Both the position numbers and the translations under genes were made by a program. From NCBI GenBank assembly GCA_029567705.1, contig JAKPXC010000108.1, forward strand, positions 1 to 42,749: DNA of 42,749 nt, read 5' to 3'. How positions within the stretch are numbered: the first letter of the stretch is position 1; each line of letters begins with the position of its first letter. This stretch comes from Candidatus Cloacimonadota bacterium (GTDB lineage Bacteria; Cloacimonadota; Cloacimonadia; Cloacimonadales; Cloacimonadaceae). The notes under the pieces are model-generated. The model saw only the letters and a list, made by a program, of their open reading frames with translations, did no database searches and was not told the origin of the DNA. Below are positions 7,746 to 16,419 of the stretch, in pieces.

Positions 7746-9923
7746 ATGATAAAGATGATTAAACATGTTTCGCTGTATCTTCTCGTATTACTGCCTCTGG
7801 TCTTAGGTGGTTGTTTTGGCAGAATAGCCCGGGTGGAGACGAATTACTATGTGCTGGATTACCTCAAGGCTACAGAGCGGGAGAACCTGAAACAGAGGAC
7901 GCCTCAGGCTGAAGCACTGGAGGTCTGGGATACATCAGTATCCAGGGCCTACAGCCGAAACCAGATTGTGGTGAAGGAAAACAACTACCGTATCCGTTAT
8001 CTGCAGAATGATCTCTGGGCCACCAGACTGTCTGAATCCGTGCCCAACCTCATCACTCAACGCCTAAGGGCTTATAATATCTTTCGCAAGACCGATCGTG
8101 ATATTGGTGTGCAGAATCCCAGCCACTACCTTGAGACCAGCATACTGAATCTGGAGAAGAGGGAAGGAACTCATCCCTCAGCTTACCTTTCCATGGAGTT
8201 CTATCTCAGAGACAGCGCCAGCCAGAGAGTTCTGCTCACGCATAAAGCAGAGACCAGCCGTCCTTTGACAGATAATAGCATTGTGTATCTGGTACAGGTC
8301 TTCAATGAGATGATCATGCAGGAGACAGATATCTTTGCTGCCCGGACGATCATGCTGTTTGAAGGCAGAGAAGCTATTTCCGGCACAGGCACACGTTATG
8401 CCAGCCCTGCTGCCCGTTTCTATTATGAGGCCATTGAAGCGGAAACGGCAGCTCCCGAGATGGGTGAATTGATGCTAAACCTCAGTACAGGAGAGCATCC
8501 GGAATACTATTATACGATTTACAAGTACGATTCTGAGCATACTATGGTGGAACGCATGAATGCTCTTATCGGGCAACCCGTTCAGCTTGAGGTAGGAGAC
8601 TACACGGTTGTAGTGGGTGAGAACCAGGATATCAGTATCCCCGTAAACATCCGAGCCAGGATGAGAACCGTGGTGGACAATTCCTACTGGTCTGAGCTCC
8701 GGGTAATGATTATTGATGAAGGCAGGAATCGGGTTCGGATGGGTTATGATATCTTCAGCAGAGACGAGGATGAGCTGGCCTATGAGCTCTATTCTCAAGG
8801 ATACAGCCTGGATGATGAATCCATCGGAGAGCTGGATAAGACCTGGATTCTACCGGCCGGACACTATATGGTTAAGCTGGGGGGAGGCTCCTGGACTGAC
8901 CTGAAGGACTTCACTACCTTAAAGCTGTATCAGGGACAGAGCCAAGTTCTCACCATAGTCGTGAATCCGGCTGGAGAAAGGAACTTCATGGTGGGAGCTG
9001 GAGTCCTGAATGAAGATGGCATCCTGGGTAAAAGCAGCAGTATACACCGTGGAGCTGTTCATACTAATATCAGCCTCAGCCAAAAGAACTCCACTGCTCA
9101 GGAAGATCCCATTAACAGCTTCACCCTCAATGCCCAGTTTGAGAACAACATTAACTTGAACCAAGACTATTTTGAGTACAACCTCAGAAGCCTTTATGAC
9201 TTGGGGATGAGTCTCAGCACGGGGAACGACTTCCGTATCTCGCAGGATGGCCTTAGTCTTAAGAATACAGTGCTCTTCACACCTTTTAGAAACGATCGTC
9301 TTCTGAGGAACTTTGGATTCTATGGAAGAGCTGATCTGAATACCCATCTCTTCGATGAGATATTGAACTTCTCCAATCCGCGCAATGTTGTGATGATTGA
9401 TAGGGATGGAGATACTCTTTCAGTGAGCCAGGAGCAATCTTCCATGCGCTCCAGAATTGCCTTGTTTCCTCTACGGCTTAAGGAAGGAATGGGGGTAACC
9501 TATCGCTTTGTGCTGAGTCCAAAAGTATCCATGAGTATCCGGGGCGGTTACGGTTGGCAGCAGGATTTGAACAGGCGTTCCTTTACTTTTGACCGCGTTA
9601 GTTATGCCATAAATGATACTCTGGAGTATGATGTTTACAAGGAAGACGACGACAATATCGCCACGGGCATCGAGAGCACCTTTATCCTGTCGGCTTTGAA
9701 TCTCTTTGGCTTGTTCAGTATCAATTCCTCATTCGACGTTCTCTTTCCCATGATAGGTGATAGAGATAACAAAGTGAAGTATGAAAGTGATAACAGGCTG
9801 AACATCCGTCTATTCAGAAACATATCTCTGGATCTGAAAGCCAATATCCGTTATGATACAGCCAACAATGATTATGTGTTGTACGACTACAGCTCGTTCC
9901 TGAGGCTTTCACTCTTTTATTGA
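7746..9923 (+). CDS. PqiC-like lipoprotein fused to a probable outer-membrane beta-barrel
   Basis: This 725-residue protein begins with a lipoprotein signal whose lipobox LGGC places the lipidated Cys at 23. Residues about 30-205 resemble the auxiliary lipoproteins (PqiC/YmbA type) that accompany MCE transporters: YYVLDYL, then LSESVPNLITQRLRAYNIF and YLETSILNLE. Residues about 215-410 look like one or two beta-sandwich modules (VGDYTVVV; LPAGHYMVKLGGG). From about 430 to the end come alternating amphipathic beta strands rich in Asn, Arg, Phe and Tyr, finishing in SSFLRLSLFY with a C-terminal aromatic, as in outer-membrane barrels. The gene is four bases after the MCE gene and three before the permease. 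I infer that it is the outer-membrane end of this transporter. The barrel assignment is by pattern only. Confidence 0.75.
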   Translation: MIKMIKHVSLYLLVLLPLVLGGCFGRIARVETNYYVLDYLKATERENLKQRTPQAEALEVWDTSVSRAYSRNQIVVKENNYRIRYLQNDLWATRLSESVPNLITQRLRAYNIFRKTDRDIGVQNPSHYLETSILNLEKREGTHPSAYLSMEFYLRDSASQRVLLTHKAETSRPLTDNSIVYLVQVFNEMIMQETDIFAARTIMLFEGREAISGTGTRYASPAARFYYEAIEAETAAPEMGELMLNLSTGEHPEYYYTIYKYDSEHTMVERMNALIGQPVQLEVGDYTVVVGENQDISIPVNIRARMRTVVDNSYWSELRVMIIDEGRNRVRMGYDIFSRDEDELAYELYSQGYSLDDESIGELDKTWILPAGHYMVKLGGGSWTDLKDFTTLKLYQGQSQVLTIVVNPAGERNFMVGAGVLNEDGILGKSSSIHRGAVHTNISLSQKNSTAQEDPINSFTLNAQFENNINLNQDYFEYNLRSLYDLGMSLSTGNDFRISQDGLSLKNTVLFTPFRNDRLLRNFGFYGRADLNTHLFDEILNFSNPRNVVMIDRDGDTLSVSQEQSSMRSRIALFPLRLKEGMGVTYRFVLSPKVSMSIRGGYGWQQDLNRRSFTFDRVSYAINDTLEYDVYKEDDDNIATGIESTFILSALNLFGLFSINSSFDVLFPMIGDRDNKVKYESDNRLNIRLFRNISLDLKANIRYDTANNDYVLYDYSSFLRLSLFY

Positions 9924-9926
9924 TCC

Positions 9927-11009
9927 ATGCTTGAGTATCATAGGAAGCAAAGCAGTCTGATCTTGAGTGGGGAACTCATCGCCGCTCAGATACCGGCAGT
10001 TTACGCAGCCCTCAAGAAGGAACTCAGACAGGCAGAAGTAAGCTCAATAAACATCTCCGGCCTCACAGACCTGGATTCTGCCGGTGTGGCACTTTTGGAC
10101 GAGATGCAGGAGATGCTTGTGCAGAGTGGTAGACTGGTGCTCATAGAAGGCGCAAGTGAGCTTCAGCAGTCGATCATCGAGACCTTCAGCTCCTCGGGTC
10201 TTGCTATTCAGGAACAACCCAGGATGCCGGGTTTCTTTGAAACAATCGGCCAGAGCCTGCTTGATACCCTCAATTCTTTTTGGGTTGTGTTAATACTGGC
10301 ATCAGAGCTTGCATATTGGTCGGTGGTGGGTATATTTGATCACACCAGTGCCCGTAAGGGTTCTCTGAGTGTAGCAGCCTATCAATTGGGAGCGGCAGCC
10401 TTTCCGATCGTAGCGCTGTTATCATTTATCATTGGTTTTATCTTATCTTTGCAATCGGGACTTCAACTCAAGACCTTCGGTGCCAATGTGTTCCTGCCAG
10501 ATCTACTTTCTATAACCATGGTACGCGAGATGGCTTCTTTGGTGACAGCAATAATCGTTGCAGGAAGAAGCGGAAGCTCCATTGCCTCAGAGGTTGCCAC
10601 CATGAAGGTGACCGAAGAGCTGGACGCTCTCAAGGCCATGGCCCTGAATCCGCTTCGTTATACTATAGTTCCAAAGATACATGGCATAACCATCGTCATG
10701 CCGATTCTGGTATTCTTCTCTATCCTCTTTGCCATGATTGGTGGTGCCATCATAGGAATTGGCATGCTGGAGCTTAGTCCGGTAGTATTCTTGACCCGAT
10801 CCCTGAGAATTCTGGTTTTTAAGGATATACTTATCACCTATATCAAGAGCACTGTCTTTGCTTGGGTGATTGTGGTAGTTGGCTCTCATTACGGTTTCCA
10901 GGTCAAAGGTGGAGCCGAGGGAGTGGGAAAAGCCACAACCATGGCAGTGGTGACTTCCATCTTCACTGTGATTGTGATTGACGCCATTTTTAGTTTGTTG
11001 TATATATGA
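9927..11009 (+). CDS. mlaE: STAS + MlaE-family lipid ABC permease
   Basis: The 360-residue protein combines an N-terminal STAS domain (about residues 1-90; ISGLTDLDSAGVALLDEM is the MlaB-like core) with an MlaE permease of five to six membrane helices (about 115-360). The permease carries the family signatures MVREMASLVTAIIVAGRSGSSIASEVATMKVTEE and ALNPLRY. In E. coli, MlaB and MlaE are separate proteins; here they are fused. The MlaF gene starts in an ATGA overlap with its stop, implying translational coupling. Direction of lipid movement cannot be read from sequence. Confidence 0.92.
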   Translation: MLEYHRKQSSLILSGELIAAQIPAVYAALKKELRQAEVSSINISGLTDLDSAGVALLDEMQEMLVQSGRLVLIEGASELQQSIIETFSSSGLAIQEQPRMPGFFETIGQSLLDTLNSFWVVLILASELAYWSVVGIFDHTSARKGSLSVAAYQLGAAAFPIVALLSFIIGFILSLQSGLQLKTFGANVFLPDLLSITMVREMASLVTAIIVAGRSGSSIASEVATMKVTEELDALKAMALNPLRYTIVPKIHGITIVMPILVFFSILFAMIGGAIIGIGMLELSPVVFLTRSLRILVFKDILITYIKSTVFAWVIVVVGSHYGFQVKGGAEGVGKATTMAVVTSIFTVIVIDAIFSLLYI

Positions 11010-11749
11010 GCAAGAATGCGGTAATAGAAGTAAGAGGGTTGGATGCTGCCTATGGCGAGCACCAGATTCTCTCCGATGTAAACGTGGACATCCCTGCCAA
11101 TCAGGTAACGGTTATCCTTGGTACCAGTGGCTGCGGGAAGACCACTCTATTACGCAATATCCTGCGCTTGGAGCCTGCCAAAGCCGGTTCGGTCAGATAC
11201 TGGGGTGAGGAAGTGCTAAACATGGAGGAGCAGGACTTCTACAAGATACTGCTCAAGACTGGTGTTCTGTTTCAAAACGGTGCACTCATCAATTCCATCC
11301 CGGTATTTGATAACATTGCAATTCCCTTGGAGCAGCACACCAAGCTGAGTAAATCAATCATCGAGAAGATGGTAAGGGTCAAGCTCTCTCTGGTGCATCT
11401 AGATCATGCTATCAACCTTCTGCCTTCAGAGCTTTCCGGAGGTATGAAGAAAAGGGCTGCCTTGGCTCGGGCTATCATTATGGACCCACTCATACTCTTC
11501 TGTGATGAACCTTCTGCAGGTCTTGACCCTCAGACTTCAGCCACTCTGGATGAACTGCTCCTGGATCTCAAGAATCAGCTCAAAATGACCATGTTGATAG
11601 TGACGCACGAACTGGCTTCTATTCATAGGATTGCGGATAGAATCATCTTTTTAGATAGTGGTAAGCTTATCTTCCAGGGTAGCCTAAAAGAAGCCAAAGA
11701 ATCAAACATGCCCAAAGTGAAGACATTCTTTTCAGCCGGGAAATACTGA
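11006..11749 (+). CDS. mlaF: MlaF-like ABC transporter ATPase
   Basis: This 247-residue ATP-binding subunit drives the MlaE permease. It has a Walker A GTSGCGKTT (about residue 39), an ABC signature LSGGMKKRAALARAI, a Walker B LILFCDEP and a switch His in VTHE. The GMKKR form of the signature is typical of the Mla/Mce ATPase subfamily. It overlaps mlaE by ATGA, and its TGA overlaps the folA ATG by one base (TGATG). Confidence 0.93.
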   Translation: MSKNAVIEVRGLDAAYGEHQILSDVNVDIPANQVTVILGTSGCGKTTLLRNILRLEPAKAGSVRYWGEEVLNMEEQDFYKILLKTGVLFQNGALINSIPVFDNIAIPLEQHTKLSKSIIEKMVRVKLSLVHLDHAINLLPSELSGGMKKRAALARAIIMDPLILFCDEPSAGLDPQTSATLDELLLDLKNQLKMTMLIVTHELASIHRIADRIIFLDSGKLIFQGSLKEAKESNMPKVKTFFSAGKY

Positions 11750-12264
11750 TGCAGGATTATTCCATTATCGTGGCCATGGATAGAAATCGTTTGATAGGTG
11801 CCAGGAACCATCTTCCTTGGCGTATCACGGAGGATCTGGCTTATTTCCGCACCAGAACCTTGAATCAGAATGTCATCATGGGAAGAAAAACCTGGCTCTC
11901 AATTGGCAAGGCCCTGGATGAAAGAACCAATATCGTCCTCACTAATGACCTTGGCTTCAGTTATCCGGGCGTTATTGTTCAACACAGCATTGCGGAGCTG
12001 GAATCCTGGCTGGTTTCACAACAGAGCCCTAACGAGAACTTCATCATTGGCGGTGCAGGGGTATTTGAACAGTTTCTTCCCTTGGCCTGCAAGATGTATA
12101 TCACAAGGATAGAACATGAGTTTGAGGGAGATACCTATTTCCCCCCGTATAATGAAGAAGAGTGGCTTCTCACCAGCTATGAGACGCAAAGCTCAAGTTC
12201 CGGATATGAATTAAGTTTTAACCTGTATGAAAGAAGAGGAGAGACCCATGCTAAACTTGGCTGA
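11749..12264 (+). CDS. folA: Dihydrofolate reductase
   Basis: DHFR reduces dihydrofolate to tetrahydrofolate with NADPH. The 171-residue length is typical. Visible motifs are IIVAMDRNRLIGARNHLPW near the start, the catalytic Asp29 in WRITEDL, MGRKTWLSIGKAL (NADPH phosphate loop), IIGGAGVFEQFL and ITRIEHEFEGDTYFP. Translation is probably coupled to the preceding ATPase through TGATG. No thymidylate synthase gene is nearby. Its place in a lipid-transport array looks like packing rather than shared function. Confidence 0.95.
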   Translation: MQDYSIIVAMDRNRLIGARNHLPWRITEDLAYFRTRTLNQNVIMGRKTWLSIGKALDERTNIVLTNDLGFSYPGVIVQHSIAELESWLVSQQSPNENFIIGGAGVFEQFLPLACKMYITRIEHEFEGDTYFPPYNEEEWLLTSYETQSSSSGYELSFNLYERRGETHAKLG

Positions 12265-12892
12265 AGACCTGATCCTGCTGGCTCTGGACGATACCACCGG
12301 CAGTTTCTACAGAATGACCGACGTCAATTTCAATCTTGCCCTTGTAGGTGCTGTGTTTATGAATCTGGCAATTCTGGAACGCATAGATGTTGATCAGCAA
12401 AACCTCTTCGTCAGTTCTACAGAAGCAACTGGAGACCGGATTCTGGATGAGATACTGGGGCTGCTAACCTCCCCGGATAGCTCTTGTGATACTGCCGATT
12501 TGATCCGAATGGTTTATAATGCGATTCCTAATCTGCGGGACAAACTTCTGGAGAGCCTGAAGCAAAAGGGTGTAGTTGAGATGAAGGAGGAGAAGGTGTT
12601 CTGGCTCTTCAATCATCGCAGATACCCAGTAATCAACAACAGAGAAGAACAGGAGATTCTCAGCAGAATCAAAGCCGTAGTTCTGCAAGGTGCTGCTCCA
12701 GAGCAGAAGGACATCGTATTGATCTCCCTGCTATGTGTATGCGACCTGCTGGATAAAGTCTTTACAAAAGAGGAGCTCCAAACGCATTGTGAGCGCCTAG
12801 AGCTCCTAAGATCAATGGATTTGATAGCTCACTCAGTGAACAAGATCATCGCTGAAATCCAGATGATGATCGCATCCACCTTTATCGCTTAG
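12248..12892 (+). CDS. GPP34 (GOLPH3-like) family protein
   Basis: The protein has the GPP34 fold seen in the eukaryotic Golgi phosphoprotein GOLPH3 and in scattered bacterial proteins: LNLAEDLILLALDDTTGSF at the start, then a mostly helical body with alternating Leu-rich segments and a final hydrophobic helix. I chose ATG 12248 because AGAGGAG sits six bases upstream; an earlier in-frame ATG at 12227 lacks one. The gene overlaps the folA end by 17 bases. GOLPH3 binds phosphoinositide at membranes; whether the bacterial form binds lipid is unknown. Its last four bases are shared with the htpG stop on the other strand. Confidence 0.85.
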   Translation: MLNLAEDLILLALDDTTGSFYRMTDVNFNLALVGAVFMNLAILERIDVDQQNLFVSSTEATGDRILDEILGLLTSPDSSCDTADLIRMVYNAIPNLRDKLLESLKQKGVVEMKEEKVFWLFNHRRYPVINNREEQEILSRIKAVVLQGAAPEQKDIVLISLLCVCDLLDKVFTKEELQTHCERLELLRSMDLIAHSVNKIIAEIQMMIASTFIA

Positions 12893-14895
12893 TTTATATA
12901 CTGCAGTATCCGGTTGGCTTTCTCCACGAAGGCCTTTAGTTCCTTGCCGCTAAAGGGCTTCTGTTCTAAAAGAGACAGGTCGTGCAGATAGCTGCATAAG
13001 GTGTTCACTTCTTCCTGCTTCCCTTCTGCGGAGAGGTCGCGTATCTTCTGTACCACAGGACTTTCCTGGTTCACGATCAGAGTGTGAAACTTTAGCATAT
13101 CGCCATCCTGACGGCGATTTAGCATCTCCATATCGTGCCAGCGGCGCATGTGTTCGTTAAAGACGATCATGGCAGGAATATCTTTGGTCTTCAAGCTCTT
13201 CACCTCTATCTTCAGATCAGTATAGATGTGATCCCAGAGCTCTTTCATGGCTGCATCACCCAGTTCCTGGCGTTTCTCGGCAGGAATATCGTAGGGTTTG
13301 ATCTTAGTGCTGCCGTCTTCCTGGTGCTGATAAGCTGGGAAGACCGTGGCTGCAGTGGGATGCTTCTTAAAGAATTCCTTCAAACTTTCCTCACTGAAGG
13401 AAGCCTCAATCTCTGGATTCAGGGCTTTGTCGAAGATTTCTTTAAGCTTATCGCTGTCAGTACGGTTTTCACGATCGACCAGTTCAGTTTTCTCTTTGTT
13501 TAAGAGCACATCGTTGAGTTCGCTATCCACCCGGATGAACTCAATATTCTCCAGCTTCATCTCAAGTTGTTGGAAAAGATGCGTATCCAAAGGAGAGTTC
13601 TGGTAAACTACTTCCAATCCCTGTTCTTTCATCAGGTTAAGGAAACTCACCTGAGTGTCTTCACTGGAAGCATACCAGATCTTGGTCTTTTCTTCGGTGC
13701 TCTGATTACGCAGCTTGTATTCTTCAACCGTCACGTAGTCTCCACTTGCGGTTTTAAAGACTACTTTATCTTTCATGGATTCAAAGAAATCCTCGTCTCT
13801 GAGCATACCGTATTTGATGAAGGTGTTTATATCTTCCCAATACTCTTCATACTTCTTGCGGTCTTCTTTGAAGGTCTCGTTGAAGTGGTCGGCTACCTTC
13901 TTGATGATGTACTTGCTGATCTTCTGCACCTGCTTATCGTTCTGCAGGAAGCTCCGGCTCACATTGAGCGGGATGTCCGGGATATCTATGCCTCCCTTGA
14001 GGAGCAGTAAGAAGTCGGGTAGCAGGTCTTCCAGATTTTCTGCCACATAAACGTTGTTGCAGAAGAGGCGAACCTGTCCCTTGTAGATGTCAATGTCGTT
14101 GCGTAGCTTGGGAAAATAGAGGATACCCTTGAGATTGAAGGGGAAATCCACATTGAGATGAATCCAGAACACCGGATCCATATAGTCATGGAACATATCC
14201 TTGTAGAACTTGATGTAGTCTTCAGAAGTTAGATCTTTAGGGTTTCTATTCCATAATGCTTCCTTCTGATTCACTTCTTTATCGTCAAAGAAGATGGGCA
14301 CAGGCATGAAGTTGCAGTAACGTTCCAGGATCTCCTTGATCTTGCCTTCGTCGTTGTATTCTTCGGCTTCTTCGCTGAAGTGGATGGTGATGGTGGTACC
14401 TACTTCCTTGCGTTTGCCTTTACCCAGGCTGTAATCTGTGGAGCCATCGCATTCCCAGAAAGCGGGTTCTGAACCTTCGGCGTAGGATAGAGAGTCGATT
14501 GTGACCTTGGAGGCGACCATAAAGGAGGAGTAGAATCCCAGACCAAAGTGACCGATGATATTGGATTGAACGTCCTTAAACTTGTTGATAAATTCTTCTG
14601 CTCCGGAGAAGGCTATCTGATTGATATACTTGCGGATTTCTTCGTCGGTCATGCCAATACCGGTATCGACTACCTGCAGAGTTTTCTTCTTTTTATCCAG
14701 CTTCACGGTGATCTTCATATCTTCCGCTTTGAAGCCTTCGTCTGCATACTTTCTCTTGTTAATGGCGTCAACTGCATTTGAGACCAATTCCCTCAAGAAT
14801 ATGTCATGCTGGGAATACAGCCATTTCTTGATGATGGGGAAGATGTTCTCAGTGTGAATGCTGAGAGCACCCTTTTCCAGCTTTTTGTCAGCCAT
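12889..14895 (-). CDS. htpG: Hsp90-family chaperone HtpG
   Basis: HtpG is the cytosolic bacterial Hsp90, an ATP-dependent dimeric chaperone. The N-terminal ATPase domain shows RELVSNAVDAINKRKY, VVDTGIGM and IGHFGLGFYSSFMVA. The middle domain has DIPLNVSRSFLQND, with the catalytic Arg. The C-terminal dimerisation region follows. At 668 residues it is slightly longer than the E. coli protein (624). AAGGAG lies just upstream of the start. A TTGACA box lies about 60 bases before the start. No CIRCE-type inverted repeat is seen, so heat control by HrcA is not supported. Confidence 0.97.
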   Translation of the reverse strand: MADKKLEKGALSIHTENIFPIIKKWLYSQHDIFLRELVSNAVDAINKRKYADEGFKAEDMKITVKLDKKKKTLQVVDTGIGMTDEEIRKYINQIAFSGAEEFINKFKDVQSNIIGHFGLGFYSSFMVASKVTIDSLSYAEGSEPAFWECDGSTDYSLGKGKRKEVGTTITIHFSEEAEEYNDEGKIKEILERYCNFMPVPIFFDDKEVNQKEALWNRNPKDLTSEDYIKFYKDMFHDYMDPVFWIHLNVDFPFNLKGILYFPKLRNDIDIYKGQVRLFCNNVYVAENLEDLLPDFLLLLKGGIDIPDIPLNVSRSFLQNDKQVQKISKYIIKKVADHFNETFKEDRKKYEEYWEDINTFIKYGMLRDEDFFESMKDKVVFKTASGDYVTVEEYKLRNQSTEEKTKIWYASSEDTQVSFLNLMKEQGLEVVYQNSPLDTHLFQQLEMKLENIEFIRVDSELNDVLLNKEKTELVDRENRTDSDKLKEIFDKALNPEIEASFSEESLKEFFKKHPTAATVFPAYQHQEDGSTKIKPYDIPAEKRQELGDAAMKELWDHIYTDLKIEVKSLKTKDIPAMIVFNEHMRRWHDMEMLNRRQDGDMLKFHTLIVNQESPVVQKIRDLSAEGKQEEVNTLCSYLHDLSLLEQKPFSGKELKAFVEKANRILQYIN

Positions 14896-14955
14896 AATAT
14901 TCTCCTTGATAGTTAAATCTTAGTTATGGAGATAAGCTAACGGAGGTGGATTTCG

Positions 14956-14961
14956 TGTCAA
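14956..14961 (-). promoter_or_regulatory. Candidate -35 box for htpG
   Basis: On the minus strand this reads TTGACA within GCTTGACAC, about 60 bases before the htpG start. The same extended string occurs before hutU and before the lipoprotein gene at 22811. The matching -10 is poor (AGCTTA at 17 bases). Confidence 0.35.
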
Positions 14962-15042
14962 GCAGAAACTTAGCAGACGTAATGCTGGAGTGCTAATATC
15001 TACTGGCCAGCCTCATAAAATCCCAAGACTAAACTTAATATA

Positions 15043-15083
15043 AAAGGCGGATTGAATGCTGGTTAATCATTCAATCCGCCTTT
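15043..15083 (-). terminator. Terminator downstream of the GAPDH gene
   Basis: Arms 15043-15058 and 15068-15083 form a perfect 16-bp stem (AAAGGCGGATTGAATG) with a nine-base loop. On the minus strand the stem is followed by TTTATATTAAG. It lies about 60 bases beyond the GAPDH stop and separates it from htpG. Confidence 0.85.
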
Positions 15084-15145
15084 ACTATTGCTTCTAGAGT
15101 CTCTGCTATAACACGAGCTCGTTTTTTTTCTATTGTGTCTTGCTA

Positions 15146-16390
15146 TCAGACACTCTTATCATGGATGTAGTTGCACAGACGGGACAGGCAGTTCACGTAG
15201 GACCCCAGCTCGTTATCATACCAGCCGAATATTTTGGCATGGGTGACGGGCATTTCCACAGTCTTATCCGTCACAATCCCTTGAGTAGCCAGAACCTCGG
15301 GCGGGAAACTGATAAAGCCTGTACGGGTATGGGTCTCGTGAGCCTCGATAGTAACAGCGGCCATGCTTCCGATCAAGTCCGCCGAGACATTCTGCCGGGT
15401 GCTGAAGACCAAGAGGTCTTTATGCGGTCCATTGGCAGCTTTGGCATAGACATCATTGATCAGATGGCGGTTGATCAGAGGTTCACCCAGTTCGTTAAGC
15501 TGGGTATAGAAAGTGACGTTAAGGTTGATTAAAGAAACTGTACTGGTGGGGATTCTTACGCTATCTGCCATAAAGCCAATGCTTTTCACCTGAGGTATCA
15601 CTTGTTCCAAGGCTTTGGTAACTCCAGTGGTGGAAAGGATGATATTATTCATCACACTTCTGGTCTTACGCAGGTCTGTGGCTGAGGCTTTTGGTACGCT
15701 ATCCAGGATGGACTGGGTATTGGTGGCAGAATGAATAGTGCTCATGGAAGCCGTCACTATTCGGGAGGTTTCCTGATTCTCCAGAAGAGGTTTGATCATA
15801 TACGACAAACCGGTGGTAGTGCAGGAAGCTGCGGAGATTATATGATGCTCGCGGGGATTAAACTCCAAATGATTAATGCCGTAGATCATGGTCTTGGCAT
15901 CAGCCGGAATACCTGCTTTAGCCTTGAAGGGAGCGCTGCAGATCACTTTGATGGCTCCTGCTTCCAGGTGTCCGCGCAGGCAGGCTTTGCCGGATTCTGT
16001 GGTTGGCAGGGGATCAAGGAAGGTTCCCGTGCAATCCACCACTATCTTCACACCTTCGTCCAGCCAGTTGATATCCTTGGGATCACGGGCTTTTCTCAAT
16101 ATCTTCACATAGACACCATCGATCTGTAGGATGGGAGTCTCTTTGTCCAGGATCTTGATCTCCGCCTTGGGACCAACCACTCCATAGAGAAACTTATGGA
16201 TAGAGCCGTAGGTGCTATCCGTTTCAATCACCTGAATCAGGTCGTCCAGGCTGGTGCCAAGCTCACGTCCGCAATTCACAATGATCCCTTCGTAATTCTT
16301 CAGATGGATCTGGTTCCAAAGCAAAAGTTTTCCGATCCTTCCCAAGCCATTGATGCCCAGTAATTTCTTGTTACGCAAGCTCAGATTCAT
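15146..16390 (-). CDS. gap: Divergent glyceraldehyde-3-phosphate dehydrogenase
   Basis: The fold and catalytic plan are those of phosphorylating GAPDH: a Rossmann start GINGLGRIGKLLLWN, a DSTYGSIHKF segment, catalytic Cys190 in SAASCTTT, His220 in STIHSATNTQSILD, IILSTTGVTKAL and a terminal WYDNELGSYVN. It differs from the usual enzyme in several ways: 414 residues instead of about 335, SNASCTTN changed to SAASCTTT, and an altered C-terminal motif. The gene follows the PPDK-like gene by 29 bases, with AAGGAGATC before the start, so they are likely co-transcribed. Glycolytic activity is probable; cofactor preference cannot be stated. Confidence 0.85.
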   Translation of the reverse strand: MNLSLRNKKLLGINGLGRIGKLLLWNQIHLKNYEGIIVNCGRELGTSLDDLIQVIETDSTYGSIHKFLYGVVGPKAEIKILDKETPILQIDGVYVKILRKARDPKDINWLDEGVKIVVDCTGTFLDPLPTTESGKACLRGHLEAGAIKVICSAPFKAKAGIPADAKTMIYGINHLEFNPREHHIISAASCTTTGLSYMIKPLLENQETSRIVTASMSTIHSATNTQSILDSVPKASATDLRKTRSVMNNIILSTTGVTKALEQVIPQVKSIGFMADSVRIPTSTVSLINLNVTFYTQLNELGEPLINRHLINDVYAKAANGPHKDLLVFSTRQNVSADLIGSMAAVTIEAHETHTRTGFISFPPEVLATQGIVTDKTVEMPVTHAKIFGWYDNELGSYVNCLSRLCNYIHDKSV

Positions 16391-16419
16391 GGTTCTGATC
16401 TCCTTTTATTCTTTTATCG

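Noticed and set aside
14896-15000. CIRCE heat-shock operator before htpG
   Set aside because: The TTAGCACTC-N9-GAGTGCTAA inverted repeat is absent; only a TTGACA box is visible.
15110-15130. ACGAGCTCGT palindrome followed by eight T as a plus-strand terminator
   Set aside because: No plus-strand gene ends here; the genes on both sides are on the minus strand and the stem is only five base pairs.
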